DNA of 64,000 nt from Lasiodiplodia sp. COLG20 (lineage: Eukaryota > Ascomycota > Dothideomycetes > Botryosphaeriales > Botryosphaeriaceae), in contig VNWV01000004.1 of the NCBI GenBank assembly GCA_009801085.1, positions 1,550,001 through 1,614,000 of the forward strand. Direction: 5' to 3'. Of the stretch, positions 1-11,905 are shown piece after piece. The translations under genes and the position numbers were made by a program. Position 1 is the stretch's first letter, and each line of letters opens with the position of its first letter. The notes beneath the pieces are model-generated. The model saw nothing but the letters and a program-made list of their open reading frames with translations. It did not search any database and was not told the DNA's origin.

Positions 1-2427
1 AACAGCAGCGCGTCTGACAGCAACAGGCCGCGGGCGTCGTTACGTGATGCGCGCAAAGGCTGAGCTTACGCATCCCTGGCGCCCGACTATCGAATAATGC
101 GGTCGCGTAAGGACGTATGGCGCAGGCCGGAGCGCTCGCCACATGTTGTTTGCTCGCCCTTCGCACACACCTGCCCCGATGCAGCAGGCGCTCTCCACTC
201 GCACTCATCAGACTCCGGCCGCCGCCCGCCGTCAAATCTCTCGACGCATCCCAAGGATCTGTTGCCCGAAGCGCGCAGCATGCATCACGCCGCGTCCTGC
301 GAACCCGAGTCCAGGGCGCCAGTTTCGCCGGTCCGATGGAACACTACGCCCCCAGCAGCGACGCGACATGGATCGCACGACAAGCCCACCAGCGCACCGC
401 CGTCGCCGCTTCGCACCTGAGCGCCCGCCTAGCTTGCCGTGTGCCCGGCCGCCAGCGCAACGAACGCAAGCCAGCGGAGCAGCAGCAGTCCGCGCCGCCA
501 CACCAGCTGGGCTCGGTGTGCCCCCGCCGCCCACCCAGCGCGCTCTCCGCTAGGGCCCTGGTCACGGCTCGCGATCATCCAGCATCGCCGCCCTCTGCTC
601 CTTCGGCCACTTCTTCTAGCTTCTGCCAGCCCCGCCGCCTGGCCTTGTCCGCCTGAATCATGTGCGACGCCTCGCCCGACACGCCTGCCGGAATGCAGTC
701 CTGCGCCGTCGCTGCTGGCTTACGTCCTTGATGGAGTCACGATCGCTCAGAGGCGCAGCAAATATCTTCGTCGTCTGTCTCATGCAAGGAACTGTCCATG
801 CTCCCCGGCCCCGGCGGCTGTCGTCATGCCGCTATTATTGGCTCGACGTGTCCTCGGCTGCTCACATTTCCCAGCACGGCTCGTAACGCTCACTGTGTCG
901 GTCTGCCGGCGTTGGTTCCGTCTCAGTAAACACCACTGCTTGGGTGCCCATACTCCGCTATTTTATGGGCCGTGGTCATGAGAGGCCCAACCGCCCGCCA
1001 AGGGTCCAACGCTTCGTAAAACAGACCGGCTTGCCTCTGGCGAGGGTCCTGATTCAAATCCAATATCCCTTTGGGCCAGACGCTTTGGGCCTGTACCCGC
1101 TGCATCATCGTCAGCCGGTCGCTATCCCCGCCTGTTGAAGATCCCTGGCCCGTCACGTTGACCGCCTCCGGCAACATTGTTGAAACAGCACGTATACGTG
1201 TGGATGGCCGGATCGTGCTGATGGGGCTAAGTCCGACTGCTCCCCGGGCCTTGCTTTTGACCGCTTGCATTACTTCTCGCCACCACCAAGCCCACCTCCG
1301 GATGCACGACCTCCGGTTCGCGGCTGGGTTTGTGTTTCGGCCACCACGCCTCTTTGCTGCATCAAAGCCATGGCCCCTACCTCCTCACTGGACGAAGCTT
1401 CCGCAATCAGGCTGACGACGAGACGTGCACGCCCAAGCGACCTCGGCTGTGCATTCCAGCAATATCTACGTACAGCTCTCCGAGCACGGCTGGTTCCATG
1501 GATCGACCTATTGCAAAACCATGTGCGACCGTTCGGGACCTCGTTGGATTTCTGCATGTGGCCCCGCACAGGAAGCGATGGGCAATTCTCCTGCATTCCC
1601 ATACGTGCGCACCACCTCGGTCAGCCTCATTCCGTAACTTGGGCACCTTCCGTCAGCACTTGCATCAAATCTCACTGCCCCAGCAGCTTGACCGGCTCGG
1701 TGATACTACTAATTTCTACAAAAGTCAGCGACGGAAGAACCAACATGCATCGCGGAATGCGGATTGTCCCCAACGACGGCGAGGTGCCTGGTCAAATTGC
1801 GGTCCCGCGGCCCCTTGTTGTCATCCGCTCATCACGTCTAACGCTGCAGCTGCGCTTGTGTTGTACCTTGTACCTGCTTTGCTGCTGCATGAGCCCTTTC
1901 CAGAACGAGTGTCGCCGGCAGAGGAGAACGACGCGCCGTCGCTTGTGCGCTCTTGCGCGTTCAGCCTTCTTCATGCCACCGGTTCCATGATCGACTCCAC
2001 AATCGCTGAAATCAATAGCACGCAGCCCGATGGTGGTCACCGCGCACCCCCTTGGGGGGCATATAACCTCACAGACATGCAGTCATGTCCATGCATCCGT
2101 GTCTCATGACGAGAAAGATAAGATTACCAATCAGTGCAGAGAGCCTGGCCGCTCCATAGATTGCGATTTACTTGCCAATCAGGGAAAGGTGACGGGCAGG
2201 CTGCAGCGTCTTGGCTATCTGAATTCAAAAACATGGCCAATGGCGGTGCAACACATGAACACTTGCATTTAGATTTGGGTGTGCAGCCAATGCGTGCACA
2301 AGCCCGGACGCACCGTCCTGTTCGACGTTCAAGCTTCCCGTCACCACGTGCCAAATGACAAACGCCCAAAAGCCTACCGTGCAGCCTTTTTTTATGATAC
2401 ATAGCCTTTCCGCCATTCTCGCCTGGC
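1..2427. other. GC-rich region with no supportable gene
   Basis: Only overlapping, low-complexity open frames rich in Arg, Pro and Ser are seen on both strands. None has a recognisable domain, a plausible intron-joined extension or a consistent reading direction. I see no RNA gene or transposon-like structure. It may hold the far 3' flank of the uL15m gene or regulatory sequence. Confidence 0.5.
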
Positions 2428-3416
2428 TCACCAAATCCGGTTTTCGGCCTTGGACGGTCCCTTCGCCTTCGTGGAACCCTTCTTGCCAGCCTTGCTCGAA
2501 CCCGGCGTCTTGAAGAACAAACTCGGGCCTTCTCCAGGAGCGACCTGGTGGCTGAGGTAGCCGCGGTGGGCAGCGTCACGGTAGTATTCGATGTCTTTTC
2601 TGCTGGTGGCATCGGGCAGTCTGTACTTGAAGTTGCCGGATGCGGAAGCAATTTCACTCGGCATCTGGGCGGAAGCAATGGGGTCGCTAAGACCACGCAG
2701 GACATGCTTGATGGCGTTGGGAGAGTAGTACCTGGTGATCACCGAGCCCCCTGCAGCTTCGACTGCGGCAATGGCGGCAGCAGAGGCACGCGAAACTACG
2801 AGATTCACCGGAGTGCGCAGCTGCTCGGAGCCCTGTGGTAACACATCAGGCCGGAGACCCAATAGAGACAAGGGAAAAGTCTAAAATGCTTACCCTGGCC
2901 AGCAATTTCACGCCGTCCTTGACGCCATGCAAGCACCTGGACTTGTGAAGCTCCTTCATGGTTATGGGCTGCGACGGATCGATGCGGCCTTGATCGATCC
3001 ATTGCTGCAGGCGGTCCAAGTTCAATGGGCTCATCTCCACCGAGAATCTAGCGCAGGACCGTCATCAGCGCAGTCTTGCACACCACCGAGGCAGACACAT
3101 ACTGGTTGACAAAGCCCTTCTCCGGATGCGTCACTTCGTACGGCGTCTGGCCGCCATTGAAGCCAACGGGCACCTTTCCATGCTGCTTCTGACCCTTGTG
3201 ACCGCGTCCTGATGTCTTTCCTTTCCCCGAGGCGGGACCGCGGCCTCGTCGTATCCTCTTGTTGTAGGCGGCGGGCACGTCAGACAGACCGGCGAGAATG
3301 GAAGCGGCGCGGGTTTGCAGCGGCTGCTGGAGCAGCGGGGCGAACAGTGACAGGCATGGGGTCGGATTGGACGTCAGCGAGCTGAACGCCCGCAGGGCGG
3401 ATAATCTGGGCGGCAT
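2428..3416 (-). CDS. MRPL10: mitochondrial large-subunit ribosomal protein uL15m
   Basis: Mitochondrial ribosomal protein of the L15 family, part of the 54S subunit core. Three exons on the minus strand, 3416-3103, 3047-2894 and 2832-2428, join in frame to 290 residues; the introns (55 and 61 nt) have GT...AG ends. The N-terminus is Arg/Ser/Leu-rich like a mitochondrial presequence. The basic glycine-rich L15 signature (RRGRGPASGKGKTSGRGHKG) lies at about residues 56-75, followed by the VGFNGGQ segment and, in exon 2, FSVEMSPLNLDRLQQWID. Exon 3 carries the beta/alpha C-terminal part. The start was chosen at the ATG before PPRLSALRAF because the frame upstream looks untranslated. MRPL10 is the yeast name of this family; the identification is firm, the exact cleavage site unknown. 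Confidence 0.93.
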
Positions 3417-6400
3417 CGTTGGTGAAGGCGGTGGGCGCAGCGCACGAAGCGGTCTTGCACTGTGGTCGCAAAGAAGTTCGGTCGCGCGTGGCTTGGCGCG
3501 AGATCCCTGTCGGGCAGCGGCCAGCACTTTTTCCCCTCCGCCGCTGCCGCCTTCGTGAACCTGAGCGAAGCAACCCTAACCAGCACACCAATTCCCTTCG
3601 GGCCCAGTCAGCATCGTATCGCACACCAGCTACCGTTGGCCACCGGACCTTGGACGCGCGACGCTCAGATCTCAGCCGACACGCGCTTACGCCGCCTTGG
3701 ACTGCAACAAGCAAGCGGACAGCAAAGCACGATAAGCACCACTCACGCGTTCATAGCGCCGCATGCGTCTAGCCACTCGGGCAGCGCGCACTTGTGCCGG
3801 CCACGACGTCGCTGTGAGCTAGAGTCACTCAGACTGATCATCTCGTCGTGCCCGACCCCGAGTCTAGGCGTCGTACGCCGGGCTTTGGTCGGGCGCATTG
3901 GTGCGTATGCAGAGCGCCCGTTTGAGGACGGGCCCTAAGCAGTACGTACTTGGACGCGTGCGGATATTGCTTTGCACTCCTCATCAGCAGGCAGTCCTGA
4001 CGCTTTGTTCCCCCGCTGCGCCAGTTGCGCCGGGGAATCGGAAACGAGTGAATCCAACTGTGATGAATGCACGGAGCTACGGCCCCCAGGTACCACGCCC
4101 CCGCTGCAGAAGACAGAGAGGACTGATAACCGCGGCTGAGCGATCCTGTGAACCCCCTCCCTCCAACAAGCCACGGGCCCCCTGCTCCTTGCAGCCCTGG
4201 ACCGACATTGGCTCTGCATGCCTGCACGTCCACAAGATGCAGCACCATGTGGAATCGGAGATCCACCATCCACGCGACGCCATCCAGCTCCACCGTGGCT
4301 GTGACAAGGACAGCCGCTTTATTGATAGCTACTGGATGCCTTGTCGTTTTCGCTAGACACGTACCCTGCGCCCAAAGAGTACAGCAGAAGATTCGCGCCG
4401 TGCCATGGAGCTGCCCCCAAAACCCCCTTCTGGTCCGCCCCTTCCCCTCCAGAGCCTGGGAACACAAGGCCTGTGGTGGCAAATCATGTTCCTTGTGCTT
4501 CCAACCGCTGCCCGCATGAACACAGCCCGCCAAGGACTGCCCTGGAGGTACAGGGAGCCGCTGTGCGGGACACTCCGTTTCAATGTGGCATGGGAAGTTT
4601 CCAGGTGTGTTTGGATAGCGGCCGGACTAATCTACCTCTTGGCTTGTTGGAATGTTTGCACTAACGAACCGCGACATCAACCCAGCCGAACAAGGCTCAG
4701 GTGGTGACCTTAGCCAGCGCATATCATGCAGCACATGACCGCCGCGTTGCCGTCCAACTCTTCGTACATATGCTTCACCGTCTCGTACGATCGCTAGTGA
4801 TTGTTTACCCTGTTTCGCAGAACTCGGACTCACGCATAGAATTGATCCCGATGGTCTTGGAACACTTCGGGGTGAGCACGGCCTGGTCTGTGACCTCCCC
4901 TCCGGCAAGCTCGTCGGCAAGCTGCAGCATCACGCACGCCACCAAGGACCACAGGCGGGCGTCTCAGACCGATGATCTGGACATTGTATACGAATGCTGC
5001 CTGAGGATTGATTTGCATCCTCTCTCCGCGCGGGCTGAGTCGCAAAGTACGTGCAGACCAATCCGGCCAATATCTCGGTAATAGACTCCATGATCTGCTT
5101 ACCTGCTCATTTCTCCCCTTTCGCTTGCATGGGTATGTCGCACGTCAACCTTCACCGAGAGGCCTCCGGAAATATCAACACACACCCCCATATTTTCGCG
5201 CCTCCATGACCCCCCCTTTCGCTTGTTTCTCCCTCAGACCCTGTCCCTGTGGCCGCCCGTTCTCGGCACTTACCGAGCCGGCGAAACTGACTCGTCTCTC
5301 TCTCGACATCAAAGCTTCTCTTTATGTTCGACCGGCCGAGGGCCCCACACGAGAGCACCTGCCCGTTTTCAGCGTCGGAGAGAAAGGCGTTCCTCCGACG
5401 CTGAACCGCCGACGACAAACGTCACCGGATCGTCCTGCGGCGCGGCCAAGGAATTTGGTCTCGAGACTTGCATGTTTTTTTCTTTCGGACTAGGATCGTT
5501 GTTCTTCGACGGCTCTGCAAAGATGACTCCGCGGAAAATCTTGGAGAACATTCGATCTCTCGCTTGTGAACTTGTCACTAACTACTATAGGCATTTGCTG
5601 CTTGTGTGTCTGACGTCGACTTTTTTTTTCTTTCATGCCCTCGAGACACGGAAAGGAAAGGAACACGAATGCCTCGTTGTGTTGCGCTGATGTCAGCCCA
5701 TGATATCAGACCGCCTCAGATCTTCAAGACGACGATTAATTCCACGCACAGGGCTACATGGATACGATTGCAATGGTACCACAGACTCGAGAGATCAACA
5801 AGAGGGAAGGAAAGATCAGGAGAGGAAGGGAGAGATAATGTTACTTGATATCGTAGTACACAGTAAAAAACGTCATCACACATTATGAACGAATTTTTGA
5901 TCAGTTGGGCAACTTCATAGTTTATGTGAATCGCGATGCAGGTTATGAAGAGTAAGCCAGTCACGTTACGCGACTCCTCAACTGCATCACGCATGGAATC
6001 CACCTATCATCTCTGGTACCACGAATGACGCACCTTCCGTTCATGTGAATCTACCTTGGCAGTATGTATGTAGCAAATGCACTTCAATTGATATTCAAGT
6101 CTCTAAAGAACAATCTAAAGCGCTTCATTTATCACCCATCTATTGTCTCTTGCCACCTACTATGAACCATTCTCTGCTGACTGCCTTTTCTTCAGTTCTA
6201 TTCCTCGTTCCCAGCCTTTAAATGGCTCAAGAGCTCTACCGCAATTAGGTTTTTAGGTTTTGCGGTTTCCTGTTTTCTTCAACTTTATTCCTCTTTTCCC
6301 GCGTATGAAAAAGTTGACAGCTGTACCGCATTTAGGTTTTTAAGTTACTCGGCTTGCTTTTCTCGACTATAAGTCTCCGCTCAACCTCGTTAAAAATCGA

Positions 6401-6743
6401 TTCTGCCTTGATGTTTTAAAAACTAAAGAATATCCATTGCTTGTACTGCTGTTCCATCGGAAGACAACCGTCAATTCCTCGAAAGCTCGATCATTTTATA
6501 CGACATGACTATGCTCAGATATGCACCTCATTCCAATTCGTCGTGTTGGATCGAACAACATCAAGTACAGCGGAATAATTTCACAAACAATCATTGGTGA
6601 GACCCGGAAAGACGAATTGTCGAACAGAAAAGATCTTACAGTGTGTACATTGACTTCCATGATATATACTCGCCCTCCTCTTTTTTTTCTACCTTGGTTC
6701 CCTTACCAAGAACAACATCCAAGCTCTAATCTCTACAAATCTC
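3417..6743. other. 3.3-kb intergenic region; GC-rich then AT-rich
   Basis: The part up to about 5,600 is GC-rich with only unconvincing overlapping frames. From about 5,600 the sequence becomes AT-rich with frequent stops in all frames. No domain, tRNA or transposon feature was recognised. A pair of imperfect 28-bp direct repeats lies at 6232 and 6319 and is listed separately. Confidence 0.5.
6232..6346. repeat. two imperfect 28-bp direct repeats
   Basis: Copies at 6232-6259 and 6319-6346 match at 25 of 28 positions and share the core TACCGCA(A/T)TTAGGTTTTTA. Both lie in AT-rich intergenic DNA about 400 bp past the 3' end of the decarboxylase gene. No flanking structure of a mobile element is visible. 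Confidence 0.6.
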
Positions 6744-8489
6744 TCACGCCGACGCCGACGCCGCACCCGCCTCCTTGCCGTTCAAGACCTCCTCAGCCGT
6801 CTTGACCAGGATATCAAACGCCTTCCTAATATGCCTCTCCTCGACGCGCGGCGTGCTCGCAACGACCCTGATAACATACACACCCGCGACGATGCCGCTC
6901 GTCAGGAAGATCTCGCCGCGCTTATTGATCGTCTCGTACACCTCCTTGGTAATCTCATTCGCATCGAGCAGCGCGTGCTTCTCGGCGTCGGACGTGAAGT
7001 CGTTGAGGTAGGCCTCGTGGTCCGGGTCGGGCTGGGAGGCGCTGACGCGGCGCTGGCGGCCCTTGAGCCACTTGCGGCGGGGCACGATGTTGACGACGTT
7101 GAGGGCGAAGTTGGGGCCGGAGACGAGCTCGAAGATGTCCGACCGGCCGCGGACCAGCTCGTTGAACAGCTCGCCGTACTGCACGTGCTTGCGGATGTGC
7201 GCCTTCAGCCCTTCGGCGCCGTACGACCGCAGCACGAACCACACCTTCAGCGAGCGGAAGCGGCGGCCCAGCGGGATCTGCCAGTCGCGGTAGTCGGTGA
7301 CGAGGCCCGAGTCGGAGAAGGCGTTGCGGAGGTAGGAGGGGGTGATGGAGAGGGCGGTCGTGAGGTCGGAGCGTTTCTTGACGAAGAGGCAGCTGTGGGG
7401 AGAGAGAGGTAGGTTAGTGGGAGTTGGGGGTGGTGGAATGACGGCTGTGCTCTTACCTGGCGTCGAAGTTCGTCAACAGCCACTTGTGCATGTTCATGTC
7501 GAAACTGTCGAAGTGGGCGAGGGGAGGAGTCAGACGCTGATACTCCTCGCACACCAGCGCCGCACCGGCATACGCAGCATCGACGTGCACCCAGACGTTA
7601 GGATAATCCTTCAACACCTCCGCGATCTCGGTGAACTTGTCTACCGCACACGTCGACGTCGTGCCGAGGGTCGCCGTGAGGTAATACGGCACCAGGCCGT
7701 CCCTCTCGCAGTCCTCGAGCGCCCTCCTCAGCGTCTTGCCCGTCATAGCGAAGTCGTCCTCGCGCAGGCCCGGCACGGCCCTGAACTTGGTGCCGGCGAT
7801 GATGGCGCCCTTCTGCGTCGAGCTGTGCGCGTGCTCGCTGCCCAGCGCGACGAGCTTGCCGCGCAGCGAATCGATCTTGTCCTCCTTCTCCTTGCCCTCC
7901 AGCCCTTCAGTCAAGTTCCGCAGCACCCGCTCGCGCGCCGCGACCATGACGGTGACGATGGCCTCGCTCGCGCTGCCCTGGATGACGCCGCCGCCCTCGC
8001 CCTTGCTGAGGTAGCACTCGGGCAAGCCCAGCAGCTGCGCCAGCCAGTCCAGCACCACCGTCTCCAGCTCCGTCACCGCGGGCGAGCACAGCCAGTTGAA
8101 GGCCGGCGCCGTGAAGGCCGCGCTGTACAGCTCGCCCAGCATGCCCGGGTACGTCGCGTGCGCCGGGAAGAAGGCCATGAAGTTGGGCGACTGCCAGTGC
8201 GTCAGCCCCGGCATGATGACGCGCTCGATGTCCGGCTGGATCGCTGTCCATGGCTCGCCGGTTGCTGGGGCGGCGGAGGGGATCAGCTCGCGCAGGTAGC
8301 CGGGCTCGACATCGGAGAGGACGCGCCGCGATTCGATCGTATCGTAGTACTGGATGACTGCGGGTGGGAAAGCGGGTGTCAGTAGGTGTCGTGGGAGCTC
8401 CAATGGGGAGGGAGAAGGGTGGGCTGGGATGTATACAGACTTTCTTCAATCGCGGCGTGGGCCGCCTCGCGGAATTGGTTCGAGTCCAT
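6744..8489 (-). CDS. aromatic-L-amino-acid decarboxylase family (PLP)
   Basis: Group II PLP decarboxylase that removes CO2 from an aromatic amino acid (Trp, Tyr or Dopa; substrate not deducible). Exons 8489-8441, 8357-7457 and 7392-6744 join to 532 residues, a usual length for the family (about 480-530). Exon 1 encodes only MDSNQFREAAHAAIEE; the join gives IIQYYDTIESRRV, the conserved N-terminal helix. The PLP lysine is in NMHKW (Lys308), and HVDAAYAG holds the Asp that contacts the pyridine nitrogen. NWLCSPAVTELE and GEGGGVIQGSASEA are typical active-site segments. The first donor, GTCTGT, is weak, but the reading frame and alignment support it. There is no targeting signal, so it is probably cytosolic. 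A GATA palindrome lies about 235 bp upstream of the ATG. Confidence 0.94.
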
Positions 8490-9401
8490 GGTTTCTTTCT
8501 TCCTTTTTGGCTCGGGTGCCGAATGGAATTGGCTCCTACAAGAGACGGATATTTAAGGTCCTTAGGCAGGTTGTCAAGTACGCCCTATGCAGTCAGTAGC
8601 AGGGCGGTTTTGGTGTCGAGTTCGCCCTCACCTGCCCGCACTCCTCTGGGGCCGCGGAAGTGTTGCCGCCCGGCGCACATTTTCCGCTCCCCCACGTCAC
8701 GTCACATCAGTTCCGTTTATCGATAAGAGATTCTTATCGCTGAATTCCGCTGGGCGGAAGCACCAAGTCCTGTTGCACAGTCTCTCGTCAGCCAACATAT
8801 GCACTCGACTATAAAGAATGCCAAGGTTCTTTTAGCATCAGCATCAGCACGTACATACAGGCCTGGCGCGTAGGAATCTTCCCCGGAAGCTCCGGAAATG
8901 CATTATTGGTGCATTACCCCACCATAGCGATAACGATACTGCCCAAAGTCTATCTCACCAAGCCATGTCAGAAAAGTAAGTAACAACTCCATGGTTGCAT
9001 ATGGAGAATGAATAACGACTGGATAAGAGTATACAACAGAAAGTACTATTCACCCCTGTGACAGATGACCGATGCTCGATATTTCGTAATTCGTGGTGAA
9101 CCAGCTAACTTGCGGCGTGCCCAACACAACAGCACAGAACCCCGAGGGGATAGTAAGTCACGTCACCAAGCTCGGAAGCGAAATTTCAGCTGCTCATTGC
9201 CAAAGGCATCGATAGTGGTCTTATATTGTGTGTCATCACCTGAGAACCTCCTGATCAAACTATTCCTCGCTGTTCCAACCGAAGAACCAGACCCAAGTCT
9301 CCGCTTCAACGCCACTGTCTGACCCACACCCGCCCAAATACACATGGTTCTACATGCTCCGTTCAAGTCATCGTTTATGGCTTTGTGAGAATGCAAGCCG
9401 C
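8490..9401. other. intergenic region upstream of the decarboxylase
   Basis: About 910 bp without a supportable coding region. It holds the decarboxylase promoter on the left side and the 3' flank of the small cysteine-peptide gene on the right. Confidence 0.6.
8721..8739. promoter_or_regulatory. GATA inverted repeat
   Basis: CGATAAGA (8721-8728) and TCTTATCG (8732-8739) form a perfect 8-bp inverted repeat around GAT. Each arm contains a GATA core, so the element could bind GATA-factor pairs (AreA/nitrogen or light/iron regulators). It lies about 235 bp upstream of the decarboxylase start; function is inferred from sequence only. Confidence 0.45.
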
Positions 9402-9582
9402 TTAGACGGGGCAGGTCTGTGTGTCCAGAAAAGGAAATGTAAGCCCTTGGGTCTTCCTGGCTTCTTGGTATACCACGTACGCTTCCGCAAGAGCTGCAAG
9501 TCTTGCCACCGCCCTGGATCGTAGCACCGCACTTGGGGCAGGCCGAGTCGTGAGAGTTGACGAGGACCGTGGTGGTGTACAT
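9402..9582 (-). CDS. 38-residue cysteine (zinc-ribbon-like) peptide, two exons
   Basis: A very short gene. Exon 9582-9481 encodes 34 residues ending TCSSCGS; a 64-nt intron (9480-9417, GTACGT...ACACAG) follows; exon 2 (9416-9402) adds TCPV and a TAA stop. The product has cysteines at 15, 18, 29, 32 and 36 in the pattern CPxC-x10-CxxC-x3-C, after a hydrophobic-polar start MYTTTVLVNSHDSA. Two CxxC knuckles suggest zinc or copper binding, as in a minimal zinc ribbon or a metallothionein-like peptide. Unspliced, the frame runs on for 105 residues without features, which argues for the splice. I know of similar very short fungal predicted peptides, but no function. Expression data would settle the model. 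Confidence 0.7.
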
Positions 9583-9941
9583 GGTTGCTGGTGTTTGGTT
9601 GAGGTGGTTGGTGGATGTGCTTGGGGGTCGAATAAGCTGTCGGTGGCGCTGGGGAAAGCGATTTCTGGCGAGGAAGAAGAGGTATTAATGGACGCAGGCA
9701 GGGTGCCTTTAAGAGCAGCAGGCGTGTGTCAGAGCAGCTGTCAGCTGCCCCGCATTCGCGGCTGGACCCCTCCTGACGGTCTTTGGTCCTCACGCCATCC
9801 AATCAGGGAACCTGCCTATCTAAGCACCAAGGCGGTGAGCCCAAACGAGCCAATGTGCTCGGGCGTGTAAAAGGCCCGTTCGGTTGTCGCATAGCGCCGG
9901 CTGGAACGTGTGCTGTGGACCTGCCCAGGGATCCTTCTCTT

Positions 9942-11665
9942 CTAGAAGCCGTCGTCCTCCTTCAAGTTTGCAATGCCACGCGCCGCCGGTGGTGCTTGTA
10001 TTGCGCCCGTGCGGCTGCTGTTCTGGTCATCTCCGGGATTTGCAACGTAGAAGCCAACATCGTCAATGATATCCCAGACAATATCCTCCGCAATTTGCTC
10101 TTTGTACCTGTGCCCGATCGGTCGCAGTTTTCTCCCTTCTGGCGTGGAACCGTCGCTTCCACCCATATCAACGTCCTCGAGGTCGGGCGGTGGACACCAG
10201 AAATTAGGTCCGAAGTTTACTTGGGCAATCCCCCCGCAAAAGGCGGCAACAGCCGGAAAGTAACCTAGCATACCGTCATCCAGCCCAGCTCTGACTAGAG
10301 GGTTGGATGAAGGCACCGGTGACGAGGCGGGAGGCAAGAACGACATGAGGCCTTCGAAAGCATTTCCGATGAGCTTACCGTTCCGATACACCCTGATTGC
10401 GGAGTGTGGTAGGGACCTCAGCGGGACTTCATTGTGATTCGGGCTGGGGGTCACCGAATTGAACGTGCCTCGGTCCGCATAGCTCTCCATGGGCTTGGTC
10501 GTCTGATATTCGTTCACCTCAAACCAGTTGTTACCCTTGAAAGGGACAGCGATGCGGTCACGGATGATGTCGTGGGCTCCTTCAATCGGGTCGTCAAATC
10601 CATCGCTTACGTCAACAGCGGGATTGTAGATGCCTTCGACCACCTTCCGATGAAGCGATATAGAGGGCAGGACAATTTCCATGCCAATCACATCGCCTTC
10701 GCGAATGTGGTCCTCCTCGACGAATTCAACCTGGGGCTTTCCCGCCGGTGTCTTAGGTGCCTTGGATCCCTTTGGAGCGGCGTGGTACAATTTGCCGGGG
10801 CGCGATTTGTGCATGGTCTCAAAGCCAATGTCCTTCACGCCATAGCTGTAACCGTCGAAGCCAGGTGGCGCGTCAAGTGGCGCTTCACGGCGGGCCCAGC
10901 CCATGCGAATGTGTGGTTGTGGATTTCCTTCTTGGCCCTTTGGTACAGGCGGGCCCTCACTGGGGACGCCGCGAATAATCTTAACCTCGTAGTAGTAGCG
11001 GCCTTCGCGGGCAACGACATTGGCTCGGCTCATGCGCCAACCACGCTCATTGGTGAAGACCGTCGCGGAGTCGTCAAAATGGATCCATTTGTCGCTATCC
11101 TCAAAGCTGAGACGGGGTGCAAAGGGCTTGGTGTCGGTCTGGCGAAAGTACTGTTTGTGGCGGAACAGAGGATCGGCTACGCAGGGATAGTAACGGAACT
11201 GCTTGCGGTTGGATGCACTGGCGGGCAATTAGCCGTGACTTCCAGGAGGACGAGGATTACACACTGGTCCAATGGTCTCTTGAGCTCAAGCTGGCCGTCC
11301 GGGGTGAGCAGCGGCGGCTCGTGGGAGATGAAGGCAGGAGGCTTTGGAGCTTCGAAATCTTGAGGCTTGAGGTTTTCCGTCTCGACGATGTAGTTGAGCG
11401 GGGCGGGGGCCGAGGGCAGCTTGTTCTTTTTCACCTTGATGTCCGGCGTGCTCCCACGTGAGCTGGCCTGGGCCTCCCGCTTCTTCAACGAATCGCGCTT
11501 CTCGCGCTGCTCGCGCTGCGGAGCTTTGGGAGGGCGCGGGCGGGCCGCTGGGTCGGGATTGAGCGACGAAGGAACTGCGGGAACATGGTCCTCATCGTGC
11601 GGACGCTTGACTCCAGCTGTCAGGCCAGGAGTCGTGCCGCGCGAAGGCGGCTGGGGATCGGCCAT
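9942..11665 (-). CDS. BRE2: COMPASS histone H3K4 methylation subunit Bre2/Ash2 (SPRY)
   Basis: SPRY-domain subunit of the Set1/COMPASS complex that supports H3K4 methylation in the nucleus. Exons 11665-11265 and 11217-9942 (47-nt intron, GTGTGT...GCCAG with a GGCTAAT branch site) join to 558 residues; the junction reads KRPLDHASNRKQFRYYPC. The N-terminal 130 residues are basic, proline-rich and probably disordered. The SPRY core follows from about residue 165 (DSDKWIHFDDSATVFTNERG, YYYEVKI, HIRMGWARREAPLD, YSYGVKD), with the ash2-type insertion and a C-terminal GPNF(W)CPPP stretch. It lacks a PHD/winged-helix part, as do other fungal Bre2 proteins. It is head-to-head with ENP1, 240 bp apart. 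Confidence 0.93.
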
Positions 11666-11905
11666 TGTGGTTGTTGTGGGTGAGTGCGAAGCTGGAGCTG
11701 CGCGAGAGAAGACGCGCTTTCAGTCCGTGCGCGCGAGCCGGGATCAGGAATGCCGGGCGGTGAGAGACCGATTTGCGCCCGCCCGCCGCCCGTTGTCGAG
11801 AAATTTCAAGCGCACAACCCTCCACTCGCCCGCTCACGCAACCACTCCGCCTTTGCGCTCATACTCTCCAAACTTGCCGCCCAGGAACTCCGCCAATCCG
11901 CGACA
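11666..11905. promoter_or_regulatory. shared divergent promoter of BRE2 and ENP1
   Basis: The 240 bp between the two start codons must hold both promoters and both 5' leaders. It is CpG-rich and has no clear TATA box, as expected for housekeeping genes. Confidence 0.6.

Noticed and set aside
3838..4533. 231-codon minus-strand frame and overlapping plus-strand frames
   Set aside because: Several overlapping frames on both strands with similar composition and no domain; typical of GC-rich intergenic DNA.
7342..8385. 347-codon plus-strand open frame
   Set aside because: It is antisense to the decarboxylase exon 2/3 region; the product is Arg/Val/Leu-rich and low-complexity, as expected when a GC-biased gene is read on the other strand.
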